Positions 12,124 to 22,518 of a stretch of 64,000 nt of DNA are shown piece after piece. The stretch lies in the NCBI GenBank assembly GCA_026874595.1, contig CM049322.1:32258340-32322339 (forward strand). The letters are read 5' to 3'. Origin of the DNA: Sipunculus nudus. Taxonomy: Eukaryota; Annelida; Sipuncula; Golfingiida; Sipunculidae. The position numbers and the translations under genes are program-made. The notes under the pieces were generated by a model that was given only the letters and a program-made list of their open reading frames with translations, searched no databases and was not told where the DNA came from. Numbering within the stretch: position 1 is the stretch's first letter; each line of letters begins with the position of its first letter.

Positions 12124-14589
12124 GTGAGTTACAGGGTATTTAACACATGTTCTGTCCCATAGATGTATTTCTATTTCTATTTTTTGGCTCACGCTCTATG
12201 ATACACAGGTATCTCATCTTCATAAACAGATGATTGTTTTCACACATGTACCCCAACTACAGCTCATATTTTTGATGATGTATCTCGCAATAGATTATTC
12301 CACGTATTTAATATCCCAGGCTTCATCTCAGCCAAGTATATCTACACTTCATTTCTTCCAAATAAAATTGTTTCTCTACAATAAATATAACCTGTCTAAA
12401 ACTCCTAGACATTTGCTCATTGAGAGATAGGACAGAAGATATGCCCTAGACCTTTAAATGACAGGTACCAAAAGTTAATAACGCTGTGTAAAGAGCGTAA
12501 GCAATTGGCAGTTTTGTTACCTTCGGCAACCGGTTCTATTTTGTGGCGCAGAAAAAGGTTCCTTTATATGGATAACGGACGCGAGAACAAGTCCAGCTGT
12601 TTACGGTCTCATGTATGGAAGAGGAAAACTAAGATAATAGCGCTATTTTGAGTCTATATCTTGATGTCGGTATGTCTAAGATGCTCAATACCAATGTTAC
12701 GTAGCTGTTCTTTGGTCGCCATCTGCAAACATAAATAATACTATGGGGGTAAAAAGAACATTAAATTATACAAGTTCTATATTTCATGAGGACTCTTGAA
12801 GATAAGTTTTGCCACTTATCTTGACCTGGTCATTGTTTACTCACAGATTTTAAAATTCTTTCTATCTCTCTGTATCGTAATTTTTAAATTGTATATGTTT
12901 ATTATTTCATAACGTATTAGTAGTCTGCAGTATATTATTTATAATAGCATTGAGTGAACAAAACTACTTGACATATACCCATGAATACTGTAATATAAAA
13001 AAAAATTGTGGTAACCTCCCCCCCCTACCCCCCCCCCCCCCCCCGCCCAGTGAGATGCAAATAAGCACTGGTCTCAAGTCCTATATTTGGACCATTTTCT
13101 ATTGGTCTTTGTCTTAACTGAAACTTCATTTTAAATAATTACAGTCTCTTAATTATGACCAAGAATTTGAGAAAAAAAAAGAAATTCAATATTTATACAG
13201 TATGCACCATACAATGTATACATGTATGGTTATATCTTATCGCCGCTTCCTTGATTCCTTTATGAAAGTTTGGTGTTAATATATGGATGGTTCACTGGTA
13301 TTTTTGGGAACACTGATCCCTTTAACAGGAAGTATATGACAGCTATCCAAACATTTGATCTCAAGGGATAATATTTTATGACTGTAGTGGTTTACACTTC
13401 CTTTAAGAGCAAGTTTGAAATAAGCTTTCCCTGTGAAATTCATGTCACCAAGCTTAAACAAGCATTTATTATTTTACTTGTTTCCCTTCGTATTTGGAAC
13501 ATTCATAAATACATAATATTTGCATGCTTTACAGGGCTTGAATGATTAAATCGACAGACTTTTTTTAAATATTAAAGAATCATTTGTAATATCTGTTATG
13601 TCTCTAAAAGGAAAGATATAAGAAATAAAATGCATTAGGCAATAAAAAATAGATAATCTGAAAAAAATAGTGTTTCATACCACATATCTCTACTGGCCAT
13701 TACATGTGAACAATTTAGTTTGTTAATTAACCATTTATCCTCAACCTGTCTCGAAACAATAGAGTAAATAGGTGGACTGATTTTTTTAAAAATAGATTTG
13801 GACAATACGTTATTATTCCACTGTTGTATTATTATGCATTACACAATTAAATGTAATGAAGACCGGCAATAGATTAAAAAAATCAACACATCAGTGACAA
13901 GTGAACATTTCGTAGCAAAGTCCCTAGGATTAACATGCCTAGAGAAAAATTGTAAAATAAGACAGGGTGAAGGGTCAATTTTTAATTCCACAAATGTCTG
14001 TTTTGCAGAATAAAGTATGAATCAGCAATTATAACACGGCAAAGCGTATCAGACTAACGAATCCAGCGTCCTGTCAGTACCAAACGGCAATGGATATGAA
14101 TCTATCTGCGTGTCTAGTTGTATAGCAAAAGTGTAATAATATAAACGGTACATCCAGCTTTGCCTGCTGGCTATCAAACGTTCCAGTAATTCTCCAGTAA
14201 TTCTCATCCTTACTCTCGGGTTTCACATTTACTCATATACGTCAGACCGACTGAATGTTACCTCCTGATGCAACTCTACACTTTTACCTCGACTCAGGTA
14301 TATTAACGACTACTCATACCCCAACCTGGGTCTATTAATAACTACAGATGTCCTTCTGGCCTCTAAACGGCTACCTGGAGCCCTTGGGGAATCACGTCTT
14401 CCCCGACATATCACTGGAAATGGACTCAAATATTAAGCAGTATATTTTCCTAAGTTTTTTATTTATTTTTTTTTTGTGGTGGAGGTAACCGCCTCCATAT
14501 TTTGGTGCTGACTTATATTATTCTTAATCTATGTATTTACATCTGTAGGGGTCATTTCGGTTTGGGACTACTTAACAGTGCGGTAACAC

Positions 14590-14885
14590 TCGTTTCCTAT
14601 CATTTTTATTCTATATCCTTGTGTCACCCAAGCCCGGTGTCTACCGCACATGCAGGTCCTGGTCCATCCCCATTGCTGGGTCATAGCATAAGGGAACCTC
14701 CAAAAGCGCTCTCGTCTGTGAGAAAACACGGCTGTGGGGCACAGCTTTCCCATTAAGCCTGCAGGGCGCTAACCCTGGGTTGGGGCCGACCGGGAAAATC
14801 TCACCGCACCTCGGCTGAGATTTGAGCTCACGACCTCCCGGCTTTGAGTCCTGTGCTGTACCCTTGAGCCACAGAAGCCGGTCTA
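14590..14885 (-). mobile_element. SINE-like repeat, copy 1
   Basis: Read on the minus strand the 5' end (from about 14885) is CCGGCTTCTGTGGCTCAAGG followed about 45 bases on by GAGGTCGTGAGCTCAAATCTC, arranged like box A and box B of a tRNA-derived promoter but degenerate. The rest shares TGTGGGGCACAGC and GTCATAGCA with a second copy at about 16260-16565, so it is a dispersed family and not a gene. Confidence 0.45.
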
Positions 14886-15347
14886 TATCGTCACGGCATT
14901 CGAGCGTTTCATGACATGTGACCTTAAACAGTGTAACTTATTGACCAATGAACAAAAAGTACACTCTATTGTTACTTTCTAGAAACTTTCTTCTGTCCTG
15001 CTGATGTAAAAAGCTGTTCAAGGTGACCTTGATTTATATATATTAGCTGTATTAGGTCATAATATAATCTGTAATCGAAGCAGAAACTATTAACCTTATA
15101 AAACAACTGGTTTATCATAATCCCAATGGTAAATCTTCAATGGTAAACATGAATGTACTAATTACTCCTTGTCTATAGCTATGACGTCACATATAAACAA
15201 ATGGTTACCCTTTTGTGGGCCTGTTAACGCCATTATACATAAATACATCAGCATTCATATCACATTATTGATGTGTATAAAATAACATATTACATATGAT
15301 ATATTGTTCTTGGGTTTTATTTTGACATCATTTAATATTGGCATTTG

Positions 15348-15349
15348 TG

Positions 15350-15424
<75 letters not shown>

Positions 15425-15426
15425 CA
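15348..15426. repeat. (TA)n microsatellite
   Basis: Nearly perfect TA tract of about 75 bases ending in ACACAC. The alternating Tyr/Ile frames across it are artefacts. Confidence 0.9.
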
Positions 15427-16259
15427 CACGGGGGCCTTGGGCCCTGGTTCAGTTTAACAAGCTGTTTTCGGGTACAGTACCATCTATGGTATTCCAGGGA
15501 TTCAAGATGGCACATTTGACACCATGTTCTTCTCAATATTTTTTATATATTTCTGTCATAACTACATATTTACATCATAACAAGCCCATCAGGTATTTTC
15601 ATATCCTTTTTATATGGGTATGTTTTTCATTTCATATTTGCATGTAGTTATAAATGTAGTCCTGAACAAATTACACGTTACGCTAACATTCCAGTAAGTG
15701 AGCCCTTGCGGTCCAGATGGCATTGGAATGGCCTTTGTACGTTTGTATTTCAGAAATATCCTTGTTTGTCCTTGTCAAAAGCCTTATTGCTTTCCCTTAC
15801 AAAAATCTTTGTAAATCTTCGCCATAATCCTGTATAACTGTTTTCTGTTTATAAACTTTAGTGTCAGAATATTTGTGTTTATCTTCTCCGAAATCCTGTA
15901 TGTGTCATGCTTTCAACTTACGATTTTCGGATGCCTTATTGTTAATATTTGTTACAGCATGTGTTAAACATGTATGATGAATTCAAGTTATTTTCAGGGT
16001 TTTCTCACCCGAAGCGTGCACTTTGTGTACTTCACTTATTCAATTGCTTAAATAACGTTTGTTTGAATTGTTTTTGTCGAAGTCTTGTATATATTAAACT
16101 TTAGTCTACAAACTTTCGACAGTAATATTATCTGCAATAACACAAGCCTGCATATGTTAGTTTGCACGTATAAATATCCGAAAATATAGTTGCTTGTTTA
16201 TACAAATCTTAAATGTGTTAAACGATTTACCATAATCCTGATTATACGTTAAACTAAAT

Positions 16260-16565
16260 GACCTAAATCCTAGTAAATCTGCAGAATTCTGTTTCGGCTT
16301 TGGGCTGCGGGACAGGCCATCAGCATTCGCATTTTGTAAACAAAGCCAGGTGTCTACGGCAACCTGCCGCTTCTGATTGTGTCATCCGCATTATTAAGTC
16401 ATAGCAACGAAGACCGACTCCCATTCCCAGACATACTCGTTTGTGACTGAGACATATGGTTGTGGGGCACAGCCTGCAGATGATTTACACTGAGTGGGTC
16501 TGTCGTGAAATATCTCACTAATCTTCGGCTGAAATTTGAACTCACGACCTCCTGCGACCTACCCC
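16260..16565 (-). mobile_element. SINE-like repeat, copy 2 (diverged)
   Basis: Shares with copy 1 the order GGTGTCTAC, GTCATAGCA, TGTGGGGCACAGCCTGCAG, ATCTCAC, TTCGGCTGA and ACTCACGACCTCC. The tRNA-like end is truncated near 16560. It is older or more decayed than copy 1. Confidence 0.4.
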
Positions 16566-17909
16566 ACGATCACATAAGCTATATATATATACAGTCGAGC
16601 CCACTTTGTGTCATATCGGTTAATAGAAAATCCCGCTTATTGTCACATAAATCAGAAATCCCAAACCATTTCCTATATAAACACTGGTAAATCTGACCGT
16701 TTAATATCATGGAATATTGTCATAATCCCGTTTATTGTCATGCTTGGAACCCATGGCAGTGATACCAGATCGCATTTAATATCACATCAGACGCCGAAAC
16801 GGCGATCAACGAGGCCAAGAGCCTGTAATCGGTCAGTCGTATCAAACGATCTCATCTCCCACCTGTGTGCGGCAGGCAAGTGCAGTGATGCTAGCCCATA
16901 AGAATGAACTCTTCAATTGCTTTTTTTCAAACCTGAAATCTGTTGCGTCGACGTCGGCGGCTACAGTGATGCATGCAGGTCAGTCCCCGTCACTTAGCTA
17001 ATCAACGTCTTAAGATACCACGGTAATCCAGATCATTGCGTTTCTTCGTACCTTAACAAGGGCGATGTTTGCGATCACATGTCACACATATTGAACTCCT
17101 GACCTTTGCAAGGCCGTGGTTTACACCTCGGTGAAGTTTCGCCGAGATGATATGAAGCACGAACTCTAAACGTTACTTGCGACTGGAAAACCCCCTTTAA
17201 GGGTCTACGAAAAGCTTGAGGTTTTGTGAGCAGTGGAGGAGATACTCGGTCTAAAACCTCAATCGCGGCGAAACTTCAGAAAGTTCACAATGGCATGACG
17301 ATGCCCGCTCCCCGAACAGTCCTATCGTAAAGACGTTCATGGAAATTTGATTCATTAATAAGATACCCGAAAATAAGGCGCATTAGTTGGATTTTTGTCA
17401 GTTATTGCGGCATGAGGCACAAAACTTACAGGAAATAAATTGTCAGGTGCGCATAAAGTCGGATGATAAACGTAATTTGGTATGACGTTGTGCAATAAAA
17501 ATATTCATAAACGTTTCTGTTTCCTTTTTGTTGATGATTTATTTGATATCATTTGAGACAAAACGCTTCTCTTTGACTCAAAAGGACATCGATGTTGAAG
17601 CCCGCATCATGCCACATCCCGGTTATTATCATAATTTATGCTTGCACCACCGACATGACAAAAAGCGGGCTTGACATACTAGTGTTGTTCTGAATAAAGC
17701 ATTAACATTAAGAAAAAGTTAGTCCTAAAGCTTATAAAATTCAGTTAATATTTTTCATATAATGACTATGGAGCAAGTTAATTCTTTTGATACAGAGATA
17801 TTACGATATTACCTCATCAGAAAAAAAATAAATATCTTTGTTTTAAAAGAAGAAAGAGTAAGCTGGACATAATAGTTCATATTTATTTGTCCTTTTTGTT
17901 ATATTTCAG

Positions 17910-18221
17910 GTGCGGAGATTCACAAAGAAATTGCTGAAGGAAAGAACCTCGTGTTGGATTGCTCTGATATTGTTACTAAGACCTATGATATAATATGGTA
18001 TTTAAAAGAAGGTGATAAACTCACAATTCTTATTACCCAGACAAAAGTTAAAAACAATCCGGCAAACAATACTAAGTTAAAAAACAGAGTATCCTGTACC
18101 ACTTGGGGCAAGTGTGAGCTCAGAAACATTAGCTCTGCAGATCCAAAGTCATATTCTTGCAAGCAGATCGTCCCATTACAGGATAAAGCAAACGAAAGGA
18201 AATTTATAGTTGATGTCATCG
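17910..18221 (+). CDS. Immunoglobulin-like domain exon (N-terminal side of the insertion)
   Basis: A polypyrimidine tract and CAG acceptor (to 17909) precede 312 bases in one open frame, followed by GGTAAGT. The exon starts and ends in phase 1, the classic symmetry of Ig-domain exons. The peptide has NLVLDCSD (first Cys), IIWYLK (core Trp) and PKSYSCK (second Cys with the Y-x-C signature), about 60 residues between cysteines. It would be an extracellular domain of a cell-surface or secreted Ig-superfamily protein. The virus-like element begins 127 bases after the exon, inside the next intron. The overall gene identity is not recognisable. Confidence 0.75.
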
Positions 18222-18341
18222 GTAAGTCTTTCAGTGTTTTATAAACGTGTCTTTTCATAATTTATAATCGTTAAGAAGAAAAAAAGTATTTGGAAATAAA
18301 AGAGGTAAAGTTTTTAAATTGGTAAAAAAAGAGGGCCTACT

Positions 18342-18347
18342 TCCGAT
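18342..18347. repeat. Target-site duplication TCCGAT (left)
   Basis: TCCGAT abuts the outer end of the left terminal inverted repeat and is repeated directly outside the right one (50748-50753). A 6-bp duplication is the known Polinton/Maverick target duplication length. The five bases before it (CTACT) also match the element's right end, so a few bases of ambiguity exist, but the inverted-repeat symmetry fixes the boundary. Confidence 0.85.
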
Positions 18348-18729
18348 AGTAGTGCTATATATATTAAGTACCAAAAAGTCATTGATAAGTACCAAAACCA
18401 TTAATAAGTCCCATTTTTGGTCATTAATAAGTACCAAAAAGTCATTGATAAGTACCAAAACCATTAATAAGTACCATCCTTAGTACAGTCATTAATAAGT
18501 ACCAAAAAGTCATTGATAAGTACCAAAACCATTAATAAGTACCATCCTTAGTAGAGTCATTAATAAGTACCAAAAAGTCATTGATAAGTACCAAAACCAT
18601 TAATAAGTACCATCCTGAGTAGAGTCATTAATAAGTGCCAAAAAGTGATTAATTAATTGGGAGGAATGCGGACTGGGTGGGAGGGGTGGGGGAGGGGGCC
18701 CCCTGGCGGTTGACCGGGTGGTGTTTAAC
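18348..18729 (+). repeat. Left terminal inverted repeat (382 bp)
   Basis: Runs from AGTAGTGCTATATATA to CCGGGTGGTGTTTAAC and is matched by the reverse complement of 50366-50747. The outer 300 bases consist of a 68-bp unit (starting TCATTAATAAGTACC at 18421, 18489, 18557 and 18625) made of short AAGTACCAAAA/CCATTAATA blocks. The inner 70 bases are G-rich (GGGAGGGGTGGGGGAGGGGG). For this family, the ends serve as replication origins bound by terminal protein and as integrase substrates (established for relatives). Confidence 0.95.
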
Positions 18730-18740
18730 GGCGGGCGAAA

Positions 18741-19880
18741 AATCTATAGCACCCTGGAGGGGAAGCACCCCCTCCCCCCACTGGGACTTTTCGGGAATTA
18801 AAGCACCCCCCTCTTCCTGGGACTTCTCTAAAATCTATAGCACCCTGGAGGGGAAGCACCCCCTCCCCCCACTGGGACTTTTCGGGAATTAAAGCACCCC
18901 CCTCTTCCTGGGACTTCTCTAAAATCTATAGCACCCTGGAGGGGAAGCACCCCCTCCCCCCACTGGGACTTTTCGGGAATTAAAGCACCCCCCTCTTCCT
19001 GGGACTTCTCTAAAATCTATAGCACCCTGGAGGGGAAGCACCCCCTCCCCCCACTAGGACTTTTCGGGAATGAAAGCACCCCCCTCTTCCTGGGACTTCT
19101 CTAAAATCTATAGCACCCTGGAGGGGAAGCACCCCCTCCCCCCACTGGGACTTTTCGGGAATTAAAGCACCCCCCTCTTCCTGGGACTTCTCTAAAATCT
19201 ATAGCACCCTGGAGGGGAAGCACCCCCTCCCCCACTGGGACTTTTCGGGAATTAAAGCACCCCCCTCTTCCTGGGACTTCTCTAAAATCTATAGCACCCT
19301 GGAGGGGAAGCACCCCCTCCCCCCACTGGGACTTTTCGGGAATTAAAGCACCCCCCTCTTCCTGGGACTTCTCTAAAATCTATAGCACCCTGGAGGGGAA
19401 GCACCCCCTCCCCCCACTGGGACTTTTCGGGAATTAAAGCACCCCCCTCTTCCTGGGACTTCTCTAAAATCTATAGCACCCTGGAGGGGAAGCACCCCCG
19501 CCCCCCACTGGGACTTTTCGGGAATTAAAGCACCCCCCTCTTCCTGGGACTTCTCTAAAATCTATAGCACCCTGGAGGGGAAGCACCCCCTCCCCCCACT
19601 GGGACTTTTCGGGAATTAAAGCACCCCCCTCTTCCTGGGACTTCTCTAAAATCTATAGCACCCTGGAGGGGAAGCACCCCCTCCCCCCACTGGGACTTTT
19701 CGGGAATTAAAGCACCCCCCTCTTCCTGGGACTTCTCTAAAATCTATAGCACCCTGGAGGGGAAGCACCCCCTCCCCCCACTGGGACTTTTCGGGAATTA
19801 AAGCACCCCCCTCTTCCTGGGACTTCTCTAAAATCTATAGCACCCTGGAAGGGAAGCACCCCCCACTGGGACTTTTCGGG
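18741..19880. repeat. 91-bp minisatellite, about 13 copies
   Basis: A unit starting AATCTATAGCACCCTGGAGG repeats every 91 bases (18741, 18832, ... 19832), one copy being 1 base shorter and the last degenerate. Copies are almost identical, so the array is recent or homogenised. It lies just inside the left inverted repeat and has no counterpart at the right end. Pro-rich frames across it are artefacts of the repeat. Confidence 0.95.
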
Positions 19881-20275
19881 AGTTAAAGTATCTACTAGGA
19901 GGACTGGGCAAAAGTTAGGGTAACCTGGAGGGGAGACCTGGACAAAAGCTAAAGCAACCCCTGGTGGAGTTTGCGGGAACTAAAGTGGGTTGGGGCTCTT
20001 TCAAACACTTAAGCTCTCACACATTCTTCCAATTATTGAAACATTCATTTTTACACAGTTTAAACATACTAATAACACAATGATGTAAATGGAATAAAAA
20101 CAAATTTATTCCATAAAACCTAAAAGCTAAAAGATATATTATTTATGTCTGTATGCCACCTGTGTTCTTCGTTGTTTGTGTGTGTAATCAAATGGAGTGT
20201 ATGTCTGATGCTGTGTTCTTCCCTGTACCTAACTAAAATCGCGTGATTAATGAAAAATAGGAAAAAGACTTAAAT
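19881..20275. other. Non-coding spacer and 3' region of the leftward genes
   Basis: Degenerate remnants of the minisatellite pass into AT-rich DNA. On the minus strand this is downstream of the overprinted gene pair; GGAATAAAAAC/TTTATTCC at about 20092-20113 could serve as polyadenylation signal. Nothing else was recognised. Confidence 0.4.
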
Positions 20276-21337
20276 TTACTTAAAATCAAAATCGAGCACG
20301 ATACGCTTTCTGTCGTGTAGTTGGTATTGACCAACTTCAATTGTATCAGAGTCCTGAATCAGTTCTAACACCATCATAACCGCCTTAAGCGGGGTCGATT
20401 CAAGAAAGTCAGTATCTAACAACGAGTAAGGTCTTTGCATAGCGCACTGCAACTCTTTATCAGCAATTGCTTGTCTTCTGGTGATGTCATCATCTCCAGG
20501 TACCGGTGTAGGAAAGCGCGAATCCGCATCATTTTCTTGTGTCTTGTTGGGATCGAGTCGAACAGCGCTCTCACGCTCCTGCCGTAGCTGATGAGGGTGC
20601 TCAGTTGATTCGTTGTCGCTGGAATACAACTTGGCAGCGAGATCGTTGTATTCTCTCTCGACGATGGCCAGGAACTCCTCTCGTGGCATGGAGAACGTTG
20701 AGGCGGCAGCGGGTGCATCTGCGCTTGTGTTTGTATGGGGTAGGGTGGAGCCGTAGGTACGGGCCGGAGGGGGGTGGTCGGGGGACCGACAACCCCGCAT
20801 GGGCGAGGGTGAGGGTGTGTTTTCACGCCAGTTAGAGAAACTAGGGAGGGGAATGGTGGGGGCGGTTGGGGGCGAAGCAGGGGGTTCATCGAAACGGATG
20901 ACGTCGTATATGGGGGAGGGGGGTCGTGGGGGCACCCGCTGCCTACCTTCAACAAATGTCTCTCCGACTCCGCAGGTGGAGCTGAAGGCGGTGGCCGTGG
21001 CATTGAGGTCCCTGGCTGTGGGTGCACCACTGCGGTTATCTTCTCGCTTAGATCTTTTGATGGGGGACACCTCGGGGCTCCCGAGTGACCAGAAGTGCCC
21101 TGGCTTGGGGGTTGACGATCTCCGTCTAGTGGCTGTACAGCTGGGCGAGCGGTGGCGTTTTCGACCGTCTCTTTCTGGGCTGAAGTTTTTTCTGACAGCA
21201 TATCCTCTATGACCGCGATGATATCGAGCTCTGATGTTTTTTGTACCTCGGGCGCGGGACCTGCTGTTGACTTGTGGCGAGGCTTCAACCGTCTCAGGAG
21301 CTTGATGATTTTCTTTTTCAGTCCCATGATCACACAT
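20276..21337 (-). CDS. Overprinted gene A, disordered protein, about 353 aa
   Basis: Leftward frame from the first ATG (21337) to a stop at 20276, behind a TATAAAAG box at 21389-21396 (minus). The protein is Pro/Ser/Arg-rich and probably disordered over the first 200 residues, with an Arg/Lys-rich stretch (about 30-100), an SPIYDVIRFDEPP segment and one PTAP. The C-terminal third, partly beyond gene B, looks folded: SMPREEFLAIVEREYNDLAAKLY and a terminal LKAVMMVLELIQDSD ... RKRIVLDFDFK. No family is recognised. It overlaps gene B over about 900 bases in another frame; its own ATG context is only moderate, so leaky scanning to gene B is plausible. Whether both frames are translated is an inference. 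Confidence 0.55.
   Translation of the reverse strand: MCDHGTEKENHQAPETVEASPQVNSRSRARGTKNIRARYHRGHRGYAVRKNFSPERDGRKRHRSPSCTATRRRSSTPKPGHFWSLGSPEVSPIKRSKREDNRSGAPTARDLNATATAFSSTCGVGETFVEGRQRVPPRPPSPIYDVIRFDEPPASPPTAPTIPLPSFSNWRENTPSPSPMRGCRSPDHPPPARTYGSTLPHTNTSADAPAAASTFSMPREEFLAIVEREYNDLAAKLYSSDNESTEHPHQLRQERESAVRLDPNKTQENDADSRFPTPVPGDDDITRRQAIADKELQCAMQRPYSLLDTDFLESTPLKAVMMVLELIQDSDTIEVGQYQLHDRKRIVLDFDFK
20416..21327 (-). CDS. Overprinted gene B, late-domain protein, about 303 aa
   Basis: Second leftward frame; its ATG at 21327 is 10 bases downstream of gene A's ATG and has a stronger context (A at -3, G at +4). The protein starts with a basic amphipathic helix (MGLKKKIIKLLRRLKPRH), then a Pro-rich middle with three ESCRT/Nedd4-type late-domain motifs: PSAP (about 114), PPPPY (about 136) and PTAP (about 191). 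The C-terminal 80 residues are predicted helical (LISYGRSVRALFDSI, MMRIRAFLHRYLEMM). In adenoviruses and some enveloped viruses such motifs recruit ubiquitin ligases or ESCRT; the same role here is inference. No homologue is recognised. Either A and B are both expressed or only one is. Confidence 0.6.
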   Translation of the reverse strand: MGLKKKIIKLLRRLKPRHKSTAGPAPEVQKTSELDIIAVIEDMLSEKTSAQKETVENATARPAVQPLDGDRQPPSQGTSGHSGAPRCPPSKDLSEKITAVVHPQPGTSMPRPPPSAPPAESERHLLKVGSGCPHDPPPPYTTSSVSMNPLLRPQPPPPFPSLVSLTGVKTHPHPRPCGVVGPPTTPLRPVPTAPPYPIQTQAQMHPLPPQRSPCHERSSWPSSRENTTISLPSCIPATTNQLSTLISYGRSVRALFDSIPTRHKKMMRIRAFLHRYLEMMTSPEDKQLLIKSCSALCKDLTRC

Positions 21338-21439
21338 GTCGTGGCTCAAAGAAAGCAGTGGAGAATGGGGAAATCAGGCGGGAATAAACTTTTATACCTA
21401 AACATGGACTGGGCGTGGGGGATGGGTAGGTAGGGAAAC

Positions 21440-22500
21440 TATAGCGATCAACCAATCAGCGCACGTTTCATACATCCTATCACCCCCGGAAGTAAAGTAA
21501 AATAATTCACAGTCAAAGCTTCTAGAACATTCCACCGGAAATGCCATACAAAGAACAAGTATACACCGTACCGGAAGTATTACACAACACAGTCAATATA
21601 ACATATATACAGTTTTATTTGGATCAAAACATTTGTTTTTTTTGTATATAATATTTGTTTTTTTATGTTTTCGGTTTTTATCCGTTAATCTGTGCTTAAC
21701 ATGTGCAAAAGTATGATATTTAAGCAACCGGAAGTAAATGGTGGAAAAAAAAACCTTACCGGATGTCATAAAGGAAACTTGTTTTAAACATTTTTAAACG
21801 TTTTTAGTAAGAATTAAATAAAAGTAAAACATTTTTACAAAACTTTTCTCGTCTAAATAATATAAATTGTAGTATTTTCTATTTATCTGAGCCTACAAAG
21901 TGAAAAAGTATGAGTACCGGAAATCATTTCTGCAAATTAAATAACGTTTGTATTAAACATTTTAAACAAAATGAAACGTTTTTTGTTTGAATTAATGAAA
22001 TTAAAATGATTTTTCAAAACTTTTCTGGTCAAAATCATGTAAATTATAGAATTTTCTTATCATTTGTGCCTAAAATAGTGGAAAAAAATGATTTTTCAGC
22101 TTACCGGAAGTAAGTGGGACAAATAAATTATTTCCGGAAGTCATTTATAAAGACTGAATAAACATTTTATTTAATGTGTTAAATAAAATTAAACGTTTTT
22201 TTATACGAATTAATTAATTTAAAAACATAATAAGACAACTTTTCTGGTCTAAATAATGTAAATTATAATATTTTCTTAACCTTTGTGCTTAAAATAATTT
22301 AAAAAGTATGATATTCCAGTTTACCGGAAGTTAATGATGACAAATAAACTCTTTCTCGAAGTCATTTACAAAGATTAAATAAACGTTTTTAAGAATGTTT
22401 AAATAAAATAGAGACTTTTTTAAATATAAAAACGTGTTTTTTTTTGTCTTAACAATGCAAAAAAAAAAACTTACTACAGTAAAATGCAACAAAGTCCATC
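21440..22500. promoter_or_regulatory. AT-rich regulatory region with degenerate ~200-bp repeats and ETS-type motifs
   Basis: No gene. Four diverged units of roughly 180-210 bases follow one another from about 21640 to 22440; each shares CTTTTCTGGTCTAAATAATG, AAATTATAGTATTTTC and TTAAATAAA-type blocks. At least eight CCGGAAGT/CCGGAAAT-like motifs lie here (for example 21486, 21569, 21730, 21914, 22104, 22133, 22323). ACCGGAAGT is the consensus site for ETS-family transcription factors. The arrangement looks like an enhancer or origin-like region between two leftward genes; the function is inference. Confidence 0.55.
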
Positions 22501-22518
22501 ATCATCTTGTTTGTTCAG

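Larger units (their letters stand above)
12130..17900. other. Intron-like DNA with SINEs and microsatellite
   Basis: No coding exon was recognised between the possible signal-peptide exon and the first Ig exon. It contains a C-run at about 13019-13045, two related SINE-like copies (about 14590-14885 and 16260-16565), a TA microsatellite (15350-15425) and otherwise AT-rich sequence. Confidence 0.45.

Noticed and set aside
18677-19313. Pro/Gly-rich frames across the minisatellite
   Set aside because: They are translations of the 91-bp repeat unit without conservation or start signals.
18741-19880. CRISPR-like array
   Set aside because: The whole 91-bp unit repeats with no variable spacers, and the context is eukaryotic.
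20799-21212. 137-codon plus-strand frame antisense to the overprinted pair
   Set aside because: GC-rich region with few stops in any frame; no ATG context, promoter or domain; probably chance.
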